Assembly (NCBI GenBank): GCA_001725415.1
Contig: MEGH01000011.1
Location: forward strand, 123,871 to 179,709
Origin: Pseudonocardia sp. SCN 73-27
GTDB taxonomy: Bacteria > Actinomycetota > Actinomycetes > Mycobacteriales > Pseudonocardiaceae
DNA: 55,839 nt
Direction of reading: 5' to 3'
Made by a program: the position numbers and the translations under genes. How positions within the stretch are numbered: position 1 is the stretch's first letter; every line of letters begins with the position of its first letter. This document shows, piece after piece, positions 16,676 through 25,220 of the stretch. Below the pieces are notes generated by a model. The model was not told the DNA's origin and did not search any database. It worked only from the letters and a program-made list of their open reading frames with translations.

Positions 16676-17599
16676 TCAAACCCCGCGGGGGAGGTCGTCG
16701 GGGGGGAGGTCGTCGCGCAGGCCCCGGAACTCGGGCCGCAGCATGCGGCCGTCGTCCGACCAGCCGGCGTGGGCGATCTCGGCGACGACGACCGGTTCGC
16801 ACCATTGCGCGCCGGCGCTGTCGACGCGGGGGACGTCCTCCCCGAAGGGTGGGGCGATGCGCGTCAGGCCGTCGAGGGCGCCGTGCAGGACGCGTTGCAC
16901 GGCATCGCCTGCGAGCCCGGCGGTGACCCTGCCGGCGAAGCGCAGCCCGTGGGGTCCGGGGAGGCCGACGAGCAGCGCCGCGATCCGGGAGGCCGTCGAG
17001 CGTTCGGCGCGGCGGCCGGCGATGAGGCACGGCGTCGTCGTCCGGTGCGTCACCTCGACCCACGCGCCGCGGCGGCCCGGCGTGTAGGGGCTGTCGCCCC
17101 GCTTGGCGACGACACCCTCCATGCCCTGTTCGGCCGTCGCGGCCAGGAGGGCCTCACCGTCGGTGTAGGACGGGGACAGCGACAGCGCAGGCACCCCGGA
17201 GAGGTCGAGGCGTTCGAGGGTGGCGCGGCGTTCGAGCAGCGGCCGCGCGGTGAGGTCGACGCCGTAGAGGCGCAGGACGTCGGACGTCATGAAGGTGACG
17301 GGTCTCGCGGCGGCGCGGGCGGCGCTGACGGTGCCGTGGATGCGTTCGGCGAGGGCGGCGAAGCTGGGGACTCCGCGGTCGATCAGGACGACCTCCCCGT
17401 CGAGGAGCAGGTCGGGCGCGACGGCGTCGAGGCCGGCGAGCTCGGGGAAGCTGCCGGTGACGTCGCGTCCGCTGCGGGTGTGGAGCCGGACGGTGCCGTC
17501 GCGGACGTCGGCGAGCAGCCGCATGCCGTCCCACTTGACCTCGAACACCCATCCGGGGCCGGTCGGGAGCGCGCCGGGGGTGGCGAGCATGGGCTGCAC
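16676..17599 (-). CDS. ATP-dependent DNA ligase (LigC/LigD ligase-domain type)
   Basis: A 307-residue nucleotidyltransferase-type ligase. Motif I is VKWDGMR with adenylated K22. LLDGEVVL is motif III, EGVVAKR is motif IV, and WVEVTHRTT is near motif V. An OB fold follows. The length fits a stand-alone ligase domain without polymerase or nuclease. It is divergent from ku, 97 bases apart, so it probably seals breaks in non-homologous end joining. The GTG at 17599 has CAGCAT six bases upstream. Confidence 0.9.
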   Translation of the reverse strand: MQPMLATPGALPTGPGWVFEVKWDGMRLLADVRDGTVRLHTRSGRDVTGSFPELAGLDAVAPDLLLDGEVVLIDRGVPSFAALAERIHGTVSAARAAARPVTFMTSDVLRLYGVDLTARPLLERRATLERLDLSGVPALSLSPSYTDGEALLAATAEQGMEGVVAKRGDSPYTPGRRGAWVEVTHRTTTPCLIAGRRAERSTASRIAALLVGLPGPHGLRFAGRVTAGLAGDAVQRVLHGALDGLTRIAPPFGEDVPRVDSAGAQWCEPVVVAEIAHAGWSDDGRMLRPEFRGLRDDLPPDDLPRGV

Positions 17600-17696
17600 G
17601 CCGCCATGCTGTCACCAGAAGTCGTCACGCTGCGCCATACGGGGCGGGTCGGCGCGTACCGGGCGGCAGACGGGGAAGGCTGGGTAGTAGAGCGCC

Positions 17697-18641
17697 ATGC
17701 GAGCGATGTGGAGCGGTGCGGTCTCGTTCGGGCTGGTCAGCGTGCCCGTCAAGCTGTACTCCGCGACGACCAACCACGACATCCGGTTCCATCAGGTGCA
17801 CGCCACGGACGGTGGTCGGATCCGCTACAAGCGGACGTGTTCGATCGACGGCGAGGAGGTCGAGTACGCCGACATCGTCAAGGGCTTCGAGACCGAGGAC
17901 GGCGAGCTGATCACCCTCGACGAGGGCGACCTCGACTCGTTGCCGGTCGCGACGGGCCACGAGATCGACGTCATCGAGTTCGTGCCGTCCGACCAGATCG
18001 ATCCGCTGCTGTTCGACAAGAGCTACTACCTCGAGCCGGAGACGAAGGCCGCCAAGCCCTACGCCCTGCTGCGGGAGGCGCTGACCGACACCGACCGGAT
18101 GGCCGTCGTCAAGGTGGCGTTGCGGCAGCGGGAGACGTTGGCGCTGCTGCGGGTGCGCGGCAAAGCCATTGTGCTGCAGACGATGCTGTGGCCCGACGAG
18201 GTCCGCGAGCCCGAGTTCGACATCCTCGACGTCGAGGTGGAGCTGCGGCCGCAGGAGCTGCAGATGGCGGCGTCGCTCGTGGAGAGCCTGGGCGCCGACT
18301 TCGAGCCGTCGGACTTCCACGACGAGTACCGCGACGCCGTCGCCGACATGATCGAGCGAAAGCGCACCAGCGGTGACAGCCGTCCGGCGCCGGCGCCGGA
18401 GAAGCCGTCCGACGACGGCGACAGCATGACCGACCTGCTGACGGCGTTGCAGCGCAGTGTCGAAGCGGCGCGCGGATCGTCGGGCAAGGCTCCCGAGAAG
18501 GAAGCGGAGCCAGCCCCGGACGAGCCGGCCGAGGAGAAAGCCGAGAAGCCCGAGCCGCGTCGGCGCACCACGAAGAAGGACGCCGCGAAGGACGACGAGG
18601 AGGCCGCGGCCCCGCGCCGGCGGACCCGCAAGCCGGCCTGA
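17697..18641 (+). CDS. ku: Non-homologous end-joining protein Ku
   Basis: A 314-residue homodimeric end-binding protein. It starts MRAMWSGAVSFGLVSVPVKLY, the classic bacterial Ku N-terminus, and contains the bridge-region signature (VVKVALRQRETLALLR). Residues after about 255 are a Lys/Glu/Ala/Arg low-complexity tail (RRRTTKKDAAKDDEEAAAPRRRTRKPA) that in other Ku proteins binds DNA and threads. It is paired head-to-head with a ligase gene, and ends 7 bases from the convergent LCP gene. Confidence 0.96.
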   Translation: MRAMWSGAVSFGLVSVPVKLYSATTNHDIRFHQVHATDGGRIRYKRTCSIDGEEVEYADIVKGFETEDGELITLDEGDLDSLPVATGHEIDVIEFVPSDQIDPLLFDKSYYLEPETKAAKPYALLREALTDTDRMAVVKVALRQRETLALLRVRGKAIVLQTMLWPDEVREPEFDILDVEVELRPQELQMAASLVESLGADFEPSDFHDEYRDAVADMIERKRTSGDSRPAPAPEKPSDDGDSMTDLLTALQRSVEAARGSSGKAPEKEAEPAPDEPAEEKAEKPEPRRRTTKKDAAKDDEEAAAPRRRTRKPA

Positions 18642-18648
18642 GCGCTCC

Positions 18649-19845
18649 TTACGGGCCGAGTGCGTTCTTCGGGGGTGCCTGGTCCTTGCCCAGCGCCCCG
18701 AAGAGCGCCTGCGCCCGCGTCTTGTCCCAGCGGACGACGGACTCGCCGCCGATCGTCGGCGTGCCCCCGACCGGCACGGTGGTGGCGACGCCGTCGCCTG
18801 CCGAGATACCGCGCATCGACAGGCCCAGGCTCGCGAGGTTCCAGATGTGGTCGGAGCTGTCGACGGTGATCGTCCCCGTCATGGCGCTGCCGAGCGGCAC
18901 GATGCGGAACGGGTTGAGCAGCGTCGCCGGGCTGGTGGCCTTGCTGATCAGCGCGGACAGGAACGCGCGCTGGCGGGCGACGCGGTCGAAGTCGGAACCC
19001 GCGGTGGCGCGGGTGCGGACGTAGCCGAGCGCGGTGCCGCCGTCGAGCTCCTGGCAGCCGGCCTTGATGTCGAGGCCCGCCTTGGGGTCCTTGATGGCCT
19101 GCGGGATGCACATGTCGACGCCACCGACCGCGTCGACGGCACCGACGAACCCGCCGAAGCCGATCTCGGCGTAGTGGTCGATGTGCAGGCCGGTGGCCGC
19201 CTCGACGGTCTTGATCAACAGCTGCGGTCCGCCGAACGCGTAGGCCGCGTTGATCTTCCCGCTGCCGTGGCCCTCGATCGGGACGTAGGAGTCGCGCGGG
19301 ATGCTCACGAGCACCGAACCCGAGCTGCCACTGTGCAGCAGCATGATCGTGTCGGTGCGCTGGCCGACGTCCCCGCCCGTCGCCAGCTCCTGCTGCTGCT
19401 CGTCGCTGAGCCCGGCGCGGCTGTCGGAGCCGACGATCAGCCAGTTGGTGCCGTCGGACGTGGTGGCGCTGTCGGCGGGCAGGGCGTCGACGCGCTGGAG
19501 GTTGACGTCGAGGTAGACGCCGAAGCCGATGATCAGCAGCAGCAGCAAGGCGACGAACGCCAGGATTCGGCGACGCCACCGCCCCTTGCGCCGCGGGCGC
19601 GGGGCCCGCGTCGGCGGCCCGCCGCCCGGCGGGTCGAACCGGACGGGCGGGCGGTCGCCGGCGGGCGTCGTCGGCATCACCGAGGTGCGCGCGGGCGGCG
19701 GCCGACGGCCTCCCTGCGGCGGGGGCGGCGGCATGTTCTGCCGGGGCCGCTGCGGCTGGCCCCAGCCGGGACCCCGGCGCTGCTGGCGCGGAGGTGGGCC
19801 GCCTCGGCCGACAGGACGCGTCGGTCCTTGGTACCCACCGTCCAT
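18649..19845 (-). CDS. LytR-CpsA-Psr (LCP) family cell-wall glycopolymer ligase
   Basis: A 398-residue protein. The N-terminal about 90 residues are a cytoplasmic Pro/Arg/Gly-rich region, followed by one membrane anchor (about 94-112) and an extracellular LCP domain. Core motifs are visible: VGSDSRAG, RTDTIMLLH, SIPRDSYV, KINAAYAFGG and YVRTRATAGSDFDR, including the Arg and Asp that bind pyrophosphate. In actinobacteria such enzymes attach arabinogalactan or similar polymers to peptidoglycan. Confidence 0.93.
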   Translation of the reverse strand: MDGGYQGPTRPVGRGGPPPRQQRRGPGWGQPQRPRQNMPPPPPQGGRRPPPARTSVMPTTPAGDRPPVRFDPPGGGPPTRAPRPRRKGRWRRRILAFVALLLLLIIGFGVYLDVNLQRVDALPADSATTSDGTNWLIVGSDSRAGLSDEQQQELATGGDVGQRTDTIMLLHSGSSGSVLVSIPRDSYVPIEGHGSGKINAAYAFGGPQLLIKTVEAATGLHIDHYAEIGFGGFVGAVDAVGGVDMCIPQAIKDPKAGLDIKAGCQELDGGTALGYVRTRATAGSDFDRVARQRAFLSALISKATSPATLLNPFRIVPLGSAMTGTITVDSSDHIWNLASLGLSMRGISAGDGVATTVPVGGTPTIGGESVVRWDKTRAQALFGALGKDQAPPKNALGP

Positions 19846-19959
19846 GCTGTGCTCTCACCCCGTCGACGCGTGCTCCGTACGGCCCGGCAGGCCTCGGACC
19901 AGAGTGCCACGGACCGGGCGAACGGGTCGGTAGGGGCGACCCCCGGGTGTCGGCGGCGG

Positions 19960-20475
19960 CTACAGCAGCGGCTCGCCCTCGAACTTCCCGAGCTCCTCGC
20001 GGTAGAACTCGATGCCGACGCCGTTGGGGTCGCGGATGTAGAGGCTGTTGTCGACGCCGCGGTCCGGGCCGAGGTAGTCGATGCCCTCCGCCTCGAGCCG
20101 GGCCTTGGCCGCCTCGAACTCCTCCGGGGACGTCGACAGCGCGAGGTGCTGGACGGCGCCGATCGTCTCCTCGTAGTCGCGGTGGTCGTGGCCGGGGAAG
20201 TCGAAGAAGCCCAGCAGGTTCCCGTTGCCGATGTCGAAGAAGAAGTGGCTGGAGCCGGCGTAGTCGCGGTTCTCGACGAGCTCGACCAGCGGGAACCCGA
20301 GGGTGTCCTGGTAGAAGCGGATGGTCTGCTCGACGTCGCGACAGACCAGCGCGAGGTGGTGGACGCCGCGGACGGTCGTCGGCGACCGGTCGGCCGCGGG
20401 CCGCAGGTACTTCTCGCGCAGCTGCTTGCGCCGCTCGCGGACGGCTTCCAGCTCGGCTCCGGCAGGCTGTGGCAC
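19960..20475 (-). CDS. VOC-family (glyoxalase/dioxygenase) protein
   Basis: A 171-residue protein with a paired beta-alpha-beta-beta-beta VOC fold. The metal ligands are candidates in GVHHLALVCRD, AVQHLALS and GIEFYREEL (His, His, Glu). The GTG at 20475 is chosen for the strong GGAGGGGAG ribosome binding site; a 33-residue longer frame would begin inside the divergent promoter region. The substrate is unknown. Confidence 0.85.
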   Translation of the reverse strand: MPQPAGAELEAVRERRKQLREKYLRPAADRSPTTVRGVHHLALVCRDVEQTIRFYQDTLGFPLVELVENRDYAGSSHFFFDIGNGNLLGFFDFPGHDHRDYEETIGAVQHLALSTSPEEFEAAKARLEAEGIDYLGPDRGVDNSLYIRDPNGVGIEFYREELGKFEGEPLL

Positions 20476-20537
20476 GGTCGGCTCCCCTCCCTCGACGTCC
20501 CCGGCGGGACCCGGGGAGCCCACCGTACGACCGCCGT

Positions 20538-20553
20538 GGTTCCACGTGGAACA
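20538..20553. other. Candidate parS (ParB-binding) site
   Basis: GGTTCCACGTGGAACA contains the perfect 14-bp palindrome GTTCCACGTGGAAC (20539-20552). It differs from the recalled bacterial parS pattern TGTTNCACGTGNAACA at one outer base. It lies in the non-coding gap between two divergent genes in a region whose gene order suggests proximity to the replication origin. Confidence 0.6.
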
Positions 20554-20572
20554 CGTTCGAGTGACTGTGTGC

Positions 20573-21334
20573 ATGATCGACCCCGTGGACCCCCTTCACG
20601 AGGACGACCTCGCCGAGCCCGGCGTCCTCGACCCGTCGCTGCACGCCCGCCGCGCCCGGCTCCCCGAGGCGGCGGTGCTGTGCTTCTTCCCGGAGGTCGT
20701 CGCCGGGTTCGTCGAGGCCGGGGCGCGGCGGCTCACGCGGCTGTCGTCCGAACGCGAGTCCGTGGTGTGGGAGATCGAGGTCGACGGCCGGCCGGTCGCG
20801 GTCGTCCATCCCGGGATCGGCGCCCCGCTCGCGGCGATGACGCTGGAGGAGCTGATCGCGATGGGCGCCCGGCGGGTCGTCGCCGTCGGCGGCGCCGGGG
20901 TGCTCGTTCCGGATCTCGTGATGGGGCACGCGGTCGTCGTCGGCAGCGCGCTGCGCGACGAGGGCACGTCGGCGCACTACCTGCTTCCGGGCCGGGTCGT
21001 CGACGCCGACCCGTACGGTGTCGAGGTCCTGCAGCGGACGCTCGACGCCGCCGGGTTGCCGCACGTCACGGGCCGGACCTGGACCACCGACGCCGTCTAC
21101 CGCGAGACCCGCGCCCGGGTGGAGCGACGCCGCGCGGAGGGATGCGTGACCGTCGACATGGAGGCGTCGGCGTTCATCGCGGTCGCCCGGTTCCGTGGCG
21201 TCCGCTTCGCCCAGGTGCTGCTGGCCGCCGATTCACTGGCCGGGCCGGAGTGGGACGCTCGCGGCTGGACGACGGCCCGCTCCGCTCGGGCGGGCCTCAC
21301 GTCGGCGGCGGCGCGGGCAGCGCTGGACCTGTAG
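20573..21334 (+). CDS. Nucleoside phosphorylase-like protein
   Basis: A 253-residue protein of the purine/uridine phosphorylase (PNP/UDP) superfamily. It has the phosphate-binding stretch VVHPGIGAPLAAMTLEELIAMGARRVVAVGGAGVL. Later, VTVDMEASAFIAVARFRGVRFAQVL contains the Glu-Met-Glu-like base/ribose contact motif (here DMEAS). The likely reaction is phosphorolysis of a nucleoside. The ATG at 20573 was chosen, although in-frame GTG codons lie 2 and 4 codons upstream. The parS-like palindrome is 20 bases before the start. Confidence 0.83.
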   Translation: MIDPVDPLHEDDLAEPGVLDPSLHARRARLPEAAVLCFFPEVVAGFVEAGARRLTRLSSERESVVWEIEVDGRPVAVVHPGIGAPLAAMTLEELIAMGARRVVAVGGAGVLVPDLVMGHAVVVGSALRDEGTSAHYLLPGRVVDADPYGVEVLQRTLDAAGLPHVTGRTWTTDAVYRETRARVERRRAEGCVTVDMEASAFIAVARFRGVRFAQVLLAADSLAGPEWDARGWTTARSARAGLTSAAARAALDL

Positions 21335-21342
21335 AACCCCTC

Positions 21343-21382
21343 GTGAGTGGCACTGGTCGCTATGGCGACCATTGCCACTCAC
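21343..21382. repeat. 40-bp palindromic repeat, copy 1
   Basis: GTGAGTGGCACTGGTCGC begins a 40-base inverted repeat ending GCCACTCAC. Its two 20-base halves match at 18 of 20 positions. It sits between the 3' ends of two convergent genes (8 bases from each) and could terminate both. The sequence recurs at 43569-43608. Confidence 0.9.
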
Positions 21383-21389
21383 AGGCTCG

Positions 21390-22187
21390 TCAGATCGTCG
21401 CCTTGCGGATCGACCGGATTCCGACCCACAGGCCGATCGCCGCGGTGACCAGGGCCGCGACCAGGCCCCAGAGGATCTTCACGTCACCCAAGGAACCGGC
21501 GAACAGGATCCGCTCCGCGTCGACGACGTAGGTGAGCGGGTTGAACTTCGACACCACCTGCATCCAGCCCGGACCGGTCTCGAGCGGCAGCATCATCCCG
21601 GACAGGATCAGCAGCGGGAACAGCAACGACTGCTGCACCGCCCAGAAGATCCACTCCGTCTTGCGGGCCGCGATCGCCAGCGCGTAGGACAGCGCCCCGA
21701 CGCCGACGCCGAAGATCCCCAGGATCAGCAGCCCCACCAGCACGTGCAGCGGGTGGAGCACGAACCCGAACGGGATCGCGACGAGCGTGATGATCGCGGC
21801 CTGCACGACCAGCGGGGTGAGCTCCTTCAGCGCCCGCCCGATCATCAGCGCCGACCGCGACAGCGGCGTCGCCAGGATGCGCTCGAACGCGCCGGTCATG
21901 ATCTCGAACTGCAGCGTCGACCCGGTCATCGACGTCCCGAACATCGTGATCATGACGACGACACCGGGCAGGAACCACTGCAGCGACGACCCGCCGAACA
22001 GCTCACCGTTGCCCGCGAGACCCGAGAGCAGGGGGCCGAACAGTCCGAGGAACACCAGGGGCTGGAGCAGCGAGAAGATCAGCGAGAACGGGTCGCGCAG
22101 GATGGTGAGCGTCTCGCGCCACCAGACGTGGCCGACGTCGGTGACCACGTTGGTCCGCGCCGGGACGGGAAGGGTCAGGACCGCCAT
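21390..22187 (-). CDS. ABC-2 type transporter permease (DrrB-like)
   Basis: A 265-residue protein with six predicted membrane spans. The ABC-2 permease features are VWWRETLTILRDPFSLIFSLLQPLVFL at the N-terminus and the amphipathic SKFNPLTYVVDAERILFAG near the end. Its ATG shares one base with the TGA of the ATPase gene (TGATG), so translation is coupled. Together they form a DrrAB-type exporter of drugs or lipids. Confidence 0.9.
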   Translation of the reverse strand: MAVLTLPVPARTNVVTDVGHVWWRETLTILRDPFSLIFSLLQPLVFLGLFGPLLSGLAGNGELFGGSSLQWFLPGVVVMITMFGTSMTGSTLQFEIMTGAFERILATPLSRSALMIGRALKELTPLVVQAAIITLVAIPFGFVLHPLHVLVGLLILGIFGVGVGALSYALAIAARKTEWIFWAVQQSLLFPLLILSGMMLPLETGPGWMQVVSKFNPLTYVVDAERILFAGSLGDVKILWGLVAALVTAAIGLWVGIRSIRKATI

Positions 22188-23146
22188 CAGGACTCTCCTT
22201 CGCGCAGGCTGCGACCGGTGAGGTTGAGGAACACGTCGTCGAGGGTGGGGCGGCGGGCGGCCGCGGCGACGACGTCCACACCCGCGTCGCGGAGCCGGGC
22301 GAGGACGCCGGGCATGGCGTGCGAGGCGGCGTCGACGCGGACGGACAGGGCGGTCCCGTCGTCGTCGGGGCGTTCGGCGAGCTCGCTGCCCTCGGTGCCG
22401 AGCAGCGCGCGGGCCGCGGCGGCGTCGGCGGGGCGGACGACGACGGTCAGCCGGTCGCCGGCCTGCTTGGCCTTGAGTGTCTCGGCGGTGTCGTCGGCGA
22501 TGATCGTGCCGTCGTCGATGATCACGACCCGCTCGGCCATCGCGTCGGCCTCGTCGAGGTAGTGGGTGGTGAGCACGATGGTGGTGCCGCGCTGCTCGCG
22601 GATGCGCATGATGTGCTCCCACAGGTTGGCGCGGTTCTGCGGGTCCATCCCGGTGGAGGGCTCGTCGAGAAAGAGCAGGCTCGGCGCGTGGATGAGGCCG
22701 AGCGCGATGTCGAGCCGGCGCTTCTGGCCGCCCGACAGCGAGCTGACCTTGCGCATGCGCAGCGCCTCGAGATCGAGCGTGTGCAGCAGCTCCTCACCGC
22801 TCGCGGCGGCGTCGGCCTTGCTCATGCCGTAGAAGCGGCCCTGCATGAGCAGCTCGTCCCAGACCCGGTGGTTGTGGCCCGCGCCGTCCTTCTGGCCGAT
22901 GTAGCCGATGCGCCTGCGGACCTCGGCCGGCGCCGCGACCACGTCGACCCCCGCGACGGTGGCGGAGCCGGAGGTGGGCGGCAGCAGGCTGGTGAGCATC
23001 CGCAGCGTCGTCGACTTCCCGGCGCCGTTGGGGCCGAGGAAGGCGACCAGCTCACCCTCGGCCACGTCGAGGTCGATGCCGCGCACCGCCTCGATCGTCT
23101 CCTTGCCCACCGTGAACGTCCTGGCGAGCGACTCGGTGTGGATCAT
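22187..23146 (-). CDS. ABC transporter ATPase (DrrA-like)
   Basis: A 319-residue nucleotide-binding subunit. Walker A is GPNGAGKST, the Q-loop is YIGQKDGAGHNHR, the signature is LSGGQKRRLDIALGL, Walker B is LLFLDEPSTGMD, and the switch is TTHYLDEADAM. A C-terminal extension of about 90 residues with a RRPTLDDVFLNLTGR motif is the DrrA-family hallmark. The ATG at 23146 has GGAGGA. It is divergent from a TetR regulator and probably repressed by it through the shared operator. Confidence 0.93.
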   Translation of the reverse strand: MIHTESLARTFTVGKETIEAVRGIDLDVAEGELVAFLGPNGAGKSTTLRMLTSLLPPTSGSATVAGVDVVAAPAEVRRRIGYIGQKDGAGHNHRVWDELLMQGRFYGMSKADAAASGEELLHTLDLEALRMRKVSSLSGGQKRRLDIALGLIHAPSLLFLDEPSTGMDPQNRANLWEHIMRIREQRGTTIVLTTHYLDEADAMAERVVIIDDGTIIADDTAETLKAKQAGDRLTVVVRPADAAAARALLGTEGSELAERPDDDGTALSVRVDAASHAMPGVLARLRDAGVDVVAAAARRPTLDDVFLNLTGRSLREGES

Positions 23147-23160
23147 CCGTCCTCCGAATT

Positions 23161-23205
23161 CCGTACGGCGTACCACGTTGGCGAGCGATACAGTACACCG
23201 TACGG
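23161..23205. promoter_or_regulatory. Probable TetR operator between exporter and regulator
   Basis: CCGTACGGCGTAC (23161-23173) and GTACACCGTACGG (23193-23205) are inverted 13-base arms matching at 12 positions and separated by 19 bases. Each arm also contains the smaller palindrome CCGTACGG. They fill the 86-base gap between divergent starts, where a local repressor would control both genes. Confidence 0.7.
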
Positions 23206-23232
23206 AGAGAATCTCGCCAGGAAGGCGGCGAA

Positions 23233-24012
23233 ATGGACGAACCAGGCGGCGGACAAGGTGGGGACGAGGGCGCCGAGTGGGGAACGGCCGAGGGCCGCGC
23301 CATGATCCGGCTGCTCTGGGACCCGCCGCCGCCACCCACCCGCGGCCCGCGGCAGAAGCTCACGCTCGACCAGGTCGTGACGGGCGCGATCGAGGTCGCC
23401 GACGCACACGGCGTCGACGAGCTGTCGATGCGCAAGGTCGCACAGCACCTCGGCGTCGGCGCGATGAGCCTCTACACCTACGTCCCCGGCAAGGACGAGC
23501 TGTTCGAGCTGATGATCGACCGCGCCTGGGCCGGGCGCGCCCTGCCCGACCGCGACCTCCCGTGGCGGGCGCAGGTCGAGTTCCACGCCCGCGAGGCCTG
23601 GCGGATGTACCAGGCCAACCCCTGGCTCATCCGCTCCAACCTGTGGCGGATGCCGCTGGGCCCGCACGTCCTCGACGCCCAGGAGGACCTCTACCGCGCC
23701 GTCGCCCTCACCGGGCTGTCCGAGAGCACGGTGAGCCGCGTCGCGAGCATGGTCGAGTCCCACGTCTTCGGCGCCGCCCGCGCCGCCGTCACCGACACCA
23801 GCGTGTCCACCCGCACCGGCGTCGGCTACGACGACTACTGGGAGTCCCGGTCCAGCTTCTGGGGCACCTACTACTCCCTGGAACGCTTCCCGACGATGAC
23901 ACGAATCTGGGAGAAGGGCGGCTTCGACGAGGAGTACTCCGACGAGGCCTGGGAATTCGGACTGCGACTGCTGCTCGACGGCGTCGAACGCCTGACGGAC
24001 GGGGACACGTGA
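23233..24012 (+). CDS. TetR-family transcriptional regulator
   Basis: A 259-residue protein. The helix-turn-helix reads LSMRKVAQHLGVGAMSLYTYVPGKDEL (about residues 64-90), followed by the all-helical ligand domain. An N-terminal extension of about 30 residues (Gly/Glu-rich, then PPPPPTRGPRQKLT) precedes the first helix. It is divergent from the DrrAB-like exporter with an inverted repeat between, so it likely senses the exported compound. The next gene starts within its stop codon (GTGA). Confidence 0.92.
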   Translation: MDEPGGGQGGDEGAEWGTAEGRAMIRLLWDPPPPPTRGPRQKLTLDQVVTGAIEVADAHGVDELSMRKVAQHLGVGAMSLYTYVPGKDELFELMIDRAWAGRALPDRDLPWRAQVEFHAREAWRMYQANPWLIRSNLWRMPLGPHVLDAQEDLYRAVALTGLSESTVSRVASMVESHVFGAARAAVTDTSVSTRTGVGYDDYWESRSSFWGTYYSLERFPTMTRIWEKGGFDEEYSDEAWEFGLRLLLDGVERLTDGDT

Positions 24013-24605
24013 TCGACCGGTTCGACGGCCACATCGCCGGCCTCGGCACCGCCGCGGGACTGCGCATCGTGGTGGGCCACTGGGAACGCTCCCCGCTCGG
24101 CACGTTCACCGACGTCATGGCCGAACGCCCCGACGGCCACCGCCTGCTCCTCGCGCCGACCCCCGCGGTCGCCGAGTTCGTCTCCACCACGTACACGTTC
24201 GACGAGGTGCGGATCCTGCCCGTGTTCGCGGCCGTCGACGGGCCGCGCTGGACCGTGCGCGCCGGTCCGCTGGAAGCGACCTTCCGCACCGGCGGCCGGC
24301 CCCCGCTCGGCCTGCTGCTCGCCGCCGTCCCCGGCCGGGTCGCGACGTCGATCCCCTGGGTCTCGGCGATCGACGTCGTCGCCCGGAGGGTGCTGCCCGG
24401 GGTACGGACGCGCGGCAGCGCCGGCAACGGCCGCGACGAGTTCTACTGCGCGCGCGACATCCGCCGGGTGACCGCCGCCGACGTCCGCTGGGACGGCGCC
24501 GACCAGGGCGCGCTCACCCCCGTCGACCCGCCGGTGCGGTTCGGGTTCGGCTCCACCCCGCCGGGCCCCTCGGTCGTGCGGGTGACGACGCTGATCCGCC
24601 ACTAG
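24009..24605 (+). CDS. Hypothetical protein co-transcribed with TetR regulator
   Basis: A 198-residue protein with strand-rich segments (GLRIVVGHWERSPLGTFTDVMAERPDGHRLLLAP, VRFGFGSTPPGPSVVRVTTLIRH). It has no signal peptide or membrane span. Its GTG overlaps the regulator's stop codon by four bases, so translation is coupled. A role linked to the regulator or exporter is inferred only from position. No family is recognised. Confidence 0.7.
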   Translation: MIDRFDGHIAGLGTAAGLRIVVGHWERSPLGTFTDVMAERPDGHRLLLAPTPAVAEFVSTTYTFDEVRILPVFAAVDGPRWTVRAGPLEATFRTGGRPPLGLLLAAVPGRVATSIPWVSAIDVVARRVLPGVRTRGSAGNGRDEFYCARDIRRVTAADVRWDGADQGALTPVDPPVRFGFGSTPPGPSVVRVTTLIRH

Positions 24606-24701
24606 GACCTCGATCCGCCGCCGGTACCTCCACCCGGGATCCACCCGGGCTCCACCCGTGGGTCGGCGCCGCGCGGCGGCACCGCGAGCAGGCTCGACGG
24701 C

Positions 24702-25220
24702 GTGAACATCGAGCAGATCCTCATCGCAGTCCTCGTCCTCGCGTGGATCGTCTACCGGCAGGTCGTCGGCCAGTACGCGAGCCGGACGAAGCTCATCTGG
24801 CTCCCGCTGGTCCTGATCGTCGTGGGCCTCTACACGGTCGTGCAGGCGCACCCGACGGTCACCACCGTCGGCGGCGCGCTGATCGGCGCCGAGCTGGTCC
24901 TCACCGTCGTCCTCGGCTGGGTCCGGGGCCGCGCGGTGTCGCTGGAGACCCGTGAGGGCTTCCTCTACCTGCGCGGCGGTGTGCCGGCGCTGGTGCTGTG
25001 GCTGATCTCGATCGGGATGCGCGTCGGCGTCGAGCTGTTCGCGCACAGCATCGGTGGCGCGACGGCCGCGCTCGCGACGTCGACGATCGCGCTGTCGTTC
25101 GGCATCAGCCTCGCGGTCCAGGGCCTGGTGCTGCGGCAGCGGATCCGTCGGGACGGGCGGCCGCTGCAGGAGGACTCCCGTCGCGGTGACCGCTCCGCGC
25201 GCGCCACACTCGGACGGTGA
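24702..25220 (+). CDS. Membrane protein of two-component operon (CcdC-like)
   Basis: A 172-residue protein with four predicted spans. It begins MNIEQILIAVLVLAWIVYRQV and contains the RKTKLI-like cytoplasmic turn (SRTKLIWLPL) typical of CcdC/DUF1453 proteins. The last about 30 residues are charged. Its stop codon overlaps the GTG of the histidine kinase gene, forming a three-gene operon. It may serve as an accessory sensor subunit; this is inferred from linkage. Confidence 0.75.
   Translation: MNIEQILIAVLVLAWIVYRQVVGQYASRTKLIWLPLVLIVVGLYTVVQAHPTVTTVGGALIGAELVLTVVLGWVRGRAVSLETREGFLYLRGGVPALVLWLISIGMRVGVELFAHSIGGATAALATSTIALSFGISLAVQGLVLRQRIRRDGRPLQEDSRRGDRSARATLGR

Noticed and set aside
18059-21064. 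1001-codon minus-strand frame
   Set aside because: Crosses the LCP, VOC and Ku genes in wrong frames. The amino-acid composition is Arg/Pro/Ala-rich without motifs.
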